This document shows, one piece after another, positions 58,100 to 64,000 of a stretch of 64,000 bases of DNA. The DNA is taken from contig CM038703.1 in assembly GCA_021613375.1 (NCBI GenBank), positions 21,440,194-21,504,193 on the forward strand. The letters are read 5' to 3'. Position 1 is the stretch's first letter. Each line of letters starts with the position of its first letter. Origin of the DNA: Megaleporinus macrocephalus. Its lineage: Eukaryota; Chordata; Actinopteri; Characiformes; Anostomidae. The notes beneath the pieces were generated by a model that did not search any database, was not told the origin of the DNA, and saw only the letters and a list, made by a program, of their open reading frames with translations. A program made the translations under genes and the position numbers.

Positions 58100-58538
58100 A
58101 AAGTAAACTTCCACACTAGTCATATCTTGGCTGACTGACAGCATTTCGGTGTTCGCGGTCGAGTCTTTTAAATATGAGAAAATCTGGAGGGGAAAAAAAA
58201 TGTTTAGCAATCCCGCCTGTGTGAGGGGGATTCTTGTGTGGTGTGAATGAATAGTTTGCCCAGGCAAGTAAGTACAAGTCCCTCGGGCAGCAAAGAACTG
58301 TACTGCGGCACGCAGGGAGAGCGCTTATTAAAACTAAAAATGCCTCTTTTTTATTTTTGGACAAGGATAAATGCCATCTCTGTACTACACAGATAATAGT
58401 TTCGCGTGTTCTCTTTGGACCTCAGCCAGTCACAAACAAGCCTCTGCGGCGGCAGTGAAAGATGCAGTTCTCACGCGTTATGATTTCCTTTACCATGTCG
58501 CACACGCCAGTGCTTACAGATAGCATCTCACGCTCATC

Positions 58539-58591
<53 letters not shown>

Positions 58592-58940
58592 ATGAATTAT
58601 TAAGCAGGCCGCCAGCATTGGAGCTTCAGGAGAGACTCATCATGGCCCATCAGCAGGAGGCTGGAGTTCTCTGCATTTCAAACAGCAGGCCTCTGCCCTA
58701 CTGTACCGCAAGGGAGAGAGAATCTTTTCCTCCGGCTTCCGACTCTGCCTTTAAAGAGGCCTGTCGGAGCGCACGGTTTTCCCACTGGGACTTTAATGAG
58801 AGGTCTGGAGTGATTGCTACTGTGAAATGACTTTACACATGCCGGGCTAATGCTAACAGCTGTAAGAGCAACAAGCTGCTTTGAGTTTACTGCTTTCTTG
58901 GGAACGCAAAGACCTATTGAAAAAGTCAATCAACTACAAG
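58100..58940. promoter_or_regulatory. Possible conserved non-coding block with (GA)n
   Basis: Higher-complexity sequence on both sides of the GA tract: GTCCCTCGGGCAGCAAAGAA near 58277, GTACTGCGGCACGCAGGGAG near 58299, CGGAGCGCACGGTTTTCCCA near 58764. The 122-codon plus frame 58462-58830 owes its middle to the GA tract (REREREREK) and has no known domain. Regulatory function is an inference from composition. Confidence 0.2.
58541..58589 (+). repeat. (GA)n microsatellite
   Basis: About 48 bp of uninterrupted GA. Confidence 0.95.
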
Positions 58941-60543
58941 CCTTCAAATAATAACACTAAAAAAGGTGCTTTTTACAGCAGGGCCTGTGGATTACCTGCC
59001 TTCATAACATTTCCCATTACCATTTAATAGTACAGAGTCTGACACAAAATAGCATGCAAGGCTCCTTTAGAAATGATTAGCCAGTGTTATTATTATTCCC
59101 AAATCATTAAGTCATTATTCTGTTTTGTTATTTCACATGCTGGCTAAACTATTACTTTACCAAAAAAAATCATATGATGACCAGTTCGAGGTATATGCTA
59201 CATCATGAATGCTAGTTAGCATCACAGATGTATTATCCTAGGTCTGTGCTTAGTTACGTCAAACTCATGAAGCTGAGAAATGCTGTGCTATGCTTGCAAA
59301 ATGCTGCACAATTACAAATAAGACATTAGATGTCAGTTTAAGTCCAGAATGAGTTTTACTTGTTACGCCCAAAAGACTGAGTTCAGCTAATTTGGGGAGC
59401 ACTCATACAAATGCATTAATACAAACATTGTTGTTTTAGAGACAGCCCCCAGAAATGTCCAATTTGTAATCATAAATTAAAAATCACACTACGAATGAAC
59501 AGGGCAGACAGGTAAATGTCTCATGTGGGTTTGGCCAACTAAGGATGCTAGATGCTGCTATCTATTAACCATGTCTACCACTTGCTCATCTAGTTTTAGA
59601 GAATACACAACATTATCAGAAGCGAGGTCTGGATGGAATCAAAGCAGGGTTGAATGTTTACTATGTGATCTACATATAGTGCATCATTTTTTTTTCTTTC
59701 ATCTTTTCAGCTGCCCATATATAACATATGGCATATGTTGACAGAAGCTGTCTCTGTCTCTAGCCAAGGGCTGTGTTTAGGATCTGGCTATCTGGCTATT
59801 GGACTTAGTGGCTTTATTTTTAAAACGCGTCAAGCAACTAATCTCTAAAACTTTAGTTTCACCTTGTTTTTTGCATGCATAACATGTAGTGTGTTTAGTG
59901 AGGCTTAGAAATTGCACTGTGGCATTACTTCACTAATTGACTCTTTGACGCCGGGCCTGCATCTTTAAACTAGAAACTCTCTCTATAGAACAGAAACAGA
60001 TTTCTGGCTTATCAAGATCTGGATAAACAAGCTAACATGGGTAAATTGTGGCAATGCTGAAATACTTTATTAATAAAATAAACACATCAAACATACTGTA
60101 ATTATATATATTTAAATCATAATCTAAAAAAAAATCATGGCCAACTGAATTTTTTTGTACTGGATGAGTGCTCTGGTGGACCTTTTATGCTGAGCTTTAG
60201 AATTACAGAACTGGATTGTGTGGGTTGGTTAAGGGGTTCTCAAAAAAGACATTTTTATTTTTAAATAATCTGTCCCTAATAAGGCCTGTTAGGACTTTAG
60301 GACATGTAGTGTAGCTATGATATATTTGTTCTGCAGTTTTTGTCTGCTGCCCTTATTTCTGAGCTGACTGTCTGTTCTTTTTGCTCACCGTCTGACTAGG
60401 CAAAGCCAGATTGGCTAGTACAGTTTTCCAGTCTGAAGCCTTGCTCCTTGGTCTTTGCTCAATAATGACTTGCTGTGAATCATAAGTAGCGCAGTCTGGT
60501 TCGTGTTCCCCATGTCTGGTGAGTCCACTCTCCTGAGCCAGCT
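58941..60543. other. No gene seen
   Basis: AT-rich sequence. A strong acceptor-like tract TTTTTTTTCTTTCATCTTTT ending CAG lies at 59690-59711 on the plus strand, but no open frame or donor follows it convincingly. Confidence 0.35.
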
Positions 60544-61383
60544 CTAAGAGTCCTTTATTTTTTCAGCTGACCTGCATTGTTGAGCATTTTCAACGCGGCT
60601 GAAACAAGCCATGAAGGTGCCTTCTTGTGTGCAGTACCATGCAAAAGTCTTAAGGCAGCCAAGAAAATGGTTTTGCTTGTGAGTATACCAATAAACCTTA
60701 GATGAATACAAATAATACAAATTCCACTGTGGTTTGCATAGTGCAGTTAGAGAGATGTAAACAAAGTGAATCAGGGGGATGAAATGGTTCACTGAAGAGA
60801 AACTAACCAGCTCAGATTTCTTTACAGCAGTGGTGCAGGTGTAGTGGTGCAGGTACAGCTTAAATATGATTTTTTCGGGTTGCCAGACTTTTTCACTGTA
60901 ACTGCTATATGTTACTGCACAATTTTGGCCAGTCTGTCTTTGCGGGCGGGGTGGCTTTTGAAGAGTGGGCTTTATTATCCTGTCGGCTGTGGATGCGGAT
61001 GACAGCACCCTGCCGGGCCTCCTCTTCCCCGCGGCCGCATTATGGATAATTATGACACAGGAGACTCCCTTGCTTGAAGATGAGCAGGACACGTCAGAGT
61101 GCAAATACGTCTTATTGACAGTAATTAGGTAGCAAATCATCCAATTAGTCATTCTCCGCACCCTCCCTTCGTTGTCAGTCCTTTTACCCCGGAGGGAACG
61201 TGAAGTGGAGAGGACAGCTGTGGGAAAGCGTAGAGTCGCAGGGGAATTCTCCTCCAGCGAGAAGCGAGGGTACTGCAGGAGAAATCCAGTCATGATATCC
61301 AGAGCATACACAGTGCAATATATAAACATTTGCAGTATCATTTTTACAATATTATAACACATAACATTCACACACAAACTCAT
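60544..61383 (-). other. Longest open frame in the window (279 codons), unrecognised
   Basis: Starts MSLCVNVMCYNIVKM and contains no domain I know. Composition varies along its length: a hydrophobic start, a basic middle (TADRIIKPTLQKPPRPQRQT) that comes from a GC-richer DNA block at 60940-61280, and a Tyr/Leu-rich end. Its last third overlaps a repeat-like motif (CAGTACCATGCAAAAGTCTT at 60636) also glimpsed at 22801. No splice or promoter context is visible. Chance openness is the simplest explanation. Confidence 0.15.
60940..61280. promoter_or_regulatory. Possible conserved non-coding block
   Basis: GC-rich island-like segment in AT-rich surroundings: GCGGGCGGGGTGGCTTTTGA, CTTCCCCGCGGCCGCATTAT with GGATAATTATGA (60 bp apart), and CGGAGGGAACGTGAAG. 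The Not I-type GCGGCCGC and clustered CpGs are unusual here. Function unknown. Confidence 0.2.
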
Positions 61384-61489
61384 GAAGTAAACTAAAATAA
61401 ATGCAACAAGTTAGATGCAACTGTTGGATAAATGTCATGTGATGTTAATACTAATCTGATGATTCTGACGAGTCTCAAAACAATGTTAG

Positions 61490-61915
61490 TCAAACAAATC
61501 AACTTCCTCAACTCTGGATATAAGATAATCCACTTACATAAGGGAGGGGATTCAACAGAAAAAAGTAAAAAAAAATCGGAACTAGAATTATTAAAAATGA
61601 TGTATAGTGGCAGAAAAAATGAGATTTCTAAGAACTGTGCAAGAGCTGCTAGACCAGCAGAACAATCACCATCAGATAAGTCGTACTTAAAGCTTTTATC
61701 GTTGAGAAAGGAGAAAAATAATCTCCTCTCTTGCTTCAGATCTGAAAACATCCACAGATGTTTCTGTCCATCCTGCTACTGTGCAGAGACAGCTCAACAC
61801 AATGGGTATGAAAGTATATGTAGCTGTCAAGAAGCCATGAGAAAAGAGAAAAGAGACCAAACTGAAAGTAAGTCTCCCAAAAAGAATAGAAGCTGCAATA
61901 AAACCTTATGAGGCT
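61490..61915 (+). pseudogene. Tc1-like transposase N-terminal fragment (same lineage as 35413)
   Basis: Within a 159-codon open frame (61432-61911): SGYKIIHLHKGGDSTEKSKK (first helix region), ISKNCARAARPAEQSPSDKS (GRP-like linker) and YLKLLSLRKEKN. Then, in the next frame from about 61745, STDVSVHPATVQRQLNTMGM with KVYVAVKKP. These blocks align one-to-one with the minus-strand copy at 35413-35880 (KIVHLDKEGKSLTKTSEK, NCARPGRS, SSSDKHFHL, STDVLVHPSTVRCQLNTMGL). Only the DNA-binding half is present, with a frameshift. The catalytic domain is absent. Confidence 0.75.
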
Positions 61916-61984
61916 ACTGTGCAAAGAGAACACTGTCACTGAACACTGAGCTGTCAACCGATCTCCATCCATTGGATATGGTAA

Positions 61985-63050
61985 GTTGGATGAGATGTCA
62001 GGGCAGCAACCTAAGAACCTGCTGGTGGACCCTCATGGTAACAGAGGTCATCAAGGTGAAAAAGGATGCCTTAAGGGACTGGTTGACTTGGAGGACTCTC
62101 GGGTCAGCGGGCAGGTACCAATGATCAAAAAAGGATGACAGCGGCAGCAGTGGGGGAGGCAAAAATCTTGAACATAGGGGGAAGCCATGGAAAAGACATT
62201 TGGTGGTACTGTCATTGCTAACACACCTATGCAATGTTACATGGACCTTTGGAATTATACCCTTGGGCTGGCAGACCAGTTTTGTTGTCCCTATGTTTCT
62301 AAGAAAGGGGACTGCAGAGTGTGTACCAGTTTTTGGGGTACTACACTGCTCAGCCTCCCTGTGAAAAAAAGTCTATGCCAAGGTGCTGGAAAGGAGACTC
62401 CGCCCGTTAGTTGAACCTCAAATTAAGTGTGCACTGCAGCAGTTTGCAGCTGAGAGTGAAATGGTTGGTATGCCCCTTCTGGGTAAGGAGAAATGACCTG
62501 CCCCAGATGAAGGAGTTTAAGTATCTTGGGCACTTGTGCATGAGTGATGGGAAAAGGCATCGTGAGAATGACCTCAGGTGGTACAGATAGCATCAGTAAT
62601 GTGTTCGCTGTACTGGATTCTAGTGGTAAAGAGAGAGCTGAGCCACAAGGTAAAGCTCTCTGTTTACGGGTTGGTCTACATCTCACCTATTGTCATGAGA
62701 TTTGGGCAATGACTGAATGAATAAGATTGTGGATTCAAATGGCAGAAATTAACTTTCTTAGCAGAGCGGTGGGCAACATTCTGCTTTTAGATTGAGGAGC
62801 TCAGTCATCATGTAGAAACAAAAAAAAGCTGCTACTCATTTACAATGAAATGAGCCAGTTGAGGTGATTCTGGCATGGCTGACTGGGACAGGACATCAAT
62901 GTTGTTCCAGGACCCGTCGGAGGGATTATATCTCCAAGTTGGCCTGGCAATGCCTCAGGATCCGTTAGAATGAGCTGGTGGACAGAGCTGTCTGGGCTTT
63001 CTCTGCAAACTGTGACCCTACACCCTAGCTGGGCTAACCGGTTTAAGAGA
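61985..63050 (+). pseudogene. LINE ORF remnant, same family as 26564
   Basis: Blocks in order: EVIKVKKDALRDWLTWRTLG with SAGRYQ (62045-62120), then GGGKNLEHRGKPW; an RT entry LADQFCCPYVSKKGDCRVCT with SFWGTTLLSLP (62268-62361), corresponding to WQTGVVVPIFKKGDRRVC; then YAKVLERRLRPLVEPQIK (62372-62425) in another frame. The RT palm is deleted. SKERAEPQGKAL-like sequence, CHEIWAMTE and ISKLAWQCLRI-like pieces (62620-62970) represent the C-terminal segment that is intact in frame at 26884. Many stops and frameshifts; older than the 26.5-kb copy. Confidence 0.75.
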
Positions 63051-63469
63051 ATAGACAGCTTCTGTGTACAGACAATGAAAATCATGGGCTTAGAGGAAAT
63101 CAATAAAATAGAAGTGTATCTGACTTTTGAATAGTATTGTACATTTTTAATGTTTCATTATTAGATGTAGAAAAAGTGCAGTGACTCTACAGATGTTCTT
63201 ATAAAAAAAGGAATAGGAATATGTCACTTAGCCCACACATTTGATGAGGATTCAGCAATAATGAATTCAAAATTATGCCTTGCATTTGATATCACTAGTA
63301 AGGCCAAAAGGTTAAGTAGGCTATTAGTGTATAAAAAGTATTTGGGAATGTGTCTGTGTCTTCCCACTATAAGCTTTAATTGTCATTTGGGCCTAAACGT
63401 AGCCATGAAATTCATACCAGCTTCAAACAGCTAGAGGAAGCGTTTTAACTTGACCTACAATTTTCCCTG
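63051..63469. other. No recognisable feature
   Basis: AT-rich sequence after the LINE remnant. Confidence 0.35.
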
Positions 63470-64000
63470 AGACGAAAAACGTACTCTCAAGTTTATGAAT
63501 AGCTCTGGGTCAAGATGGTGCAGGGCTGCCTGTCATTGTCACGCTTTAATCAGCATTTAATCGACATGGACATGTTGACGAATATCCAGACATGGCATTT
63601 GTTGTTGTTGTTGCACTTCCCGTAAAAAATAGCAATCATTGCCATTTAATCTCCCGCAATATGCTACAATCGCTGTCAAAATAGGCGCACTGTTTTGGCC
63701 CTTCACTTTTATCAGGCTTCAGACACTCTAAGTATTAATAGTTCTCCTCTCCTTTAGTGGGCCAGACGCGAGTCAGGGGCTGAAGTGTTATATAGGCCAG
63801 TGTCTGCTATGACTTTGATGCTGGGCGTGTGTGTCCCAGTTCCGTGCGATGGTTGTTGAGTGGCGCCTGCCGTTTATAGAGCAGCAAGTCCGACCTGGGA
63901 CTCAAGGTGATAAAGAATCTGATGGTGTCACTGGCAAAGCTCAACACAGGCAGCATTGACTGTCTCATAACAAATTGTAGGTCTTTGCTTGAGAATTTGC
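63470..64000. promoter_or_regulatory. Possible conserved non-coding block at window edge
   Basis: Higher-complexity sequence with several TAAT cores (AATCATTGCCATTTAATC near 63632, GTATTAATAGTTCTCC near 63731) beside GC-richer stretches (GGGCCAGACGCGAGTCAGGG, GAGTGGCGCCTGCCGTTTAT). It continues past the window. No coding frame is recognised. Possible enhancer-type sequence, by inference only. Confidence 0.2.

Noticed and set aside
58462..58830. 122-codon plus-strand frame with Arg-Glu repeats
   Set aside because: The centre is the (GA)n microsatellite; flanks show no domain.

Overview
The window looks like vertebrate nuclear DNA, most probably from a teleost fish. It is AT-rich and has no operon-like or bacterial gene layout. 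It has long (TA)n and (CA)n tracts, and its identifiable content is almost entirely decayed transposable elements of kinds common in bony fish: several Tc1/mariner lineages, a tyrosine-recombinase retrotransposon, tRNA-derived SINEs, non-LTR retrotransposon fragments, a hAT fragment and families of short non-autonomous repeats. The repeat mix reminds me of otophysan fish (characins, catfish), but the species assignment is an inference.

I find no complete protein-coding gene. The best hints of a host transcription unit are two exon-like segments on the minus strand, 43930-44024 and 56614-56984. Each is bounded by a plausible 3' splice site with a pyrimidine tract and by a GT donor. Neither product is recognised. 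The longest open frame (279 codons, minus strand, 60544-61383) resembles nothing I know and is probably fortuitous.

Layout. 1-5.1 kb: a Tc1-like element with perfect 23-bp inverted termini, a YR (Ngaro/DIRS-like) retrotransposon remnant, and the first copy of a dispersed repeat here called R1. 5.5-10.5 kb: two copies of a short MITE-like family (here M), a SINE, and a Tc1 element with a readable but broken transposase. 14-16.6 kb: two more Tc1 fossils, one split by about 0.9 kb that contains a long TA hairpin. 19-22.8 kb: repeat family T and a third Tc1 lineage. 26.5-27.3 kb: an internally deleted LINE with a clear 32-bp target-site duplication. 31-38 kb: M, SINE, Tc1, T and LINE pieces. 41-43 kb: R1, LINE, M and a CCAGCA-rich foldback region. 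45.5-47.9 kb: a 171-bp direct-repeat pair with a hAT fragment between. 48.6-55 kb: Tc1-derived MITE, M, R1 carrying a SINE with a TSD, T, and another SINE. 61.5-63 kb: Tc1 and LINE fossils.

Between these lie blocks of more complex, repeat-free sequence (for example 6.9-7.4, 8.75-9.1, 16.8-17.1, 23.4-23.9, 58.1-58.9 and 63.5-64 kb) that could be conserved non-coding elements of a gene desert or a large intron. That needs cross-species alignment to decide. No undescribed biological system is evident. The most useful observations are the nested insertions, the paired filled and empty sites, and the two exon candidates.
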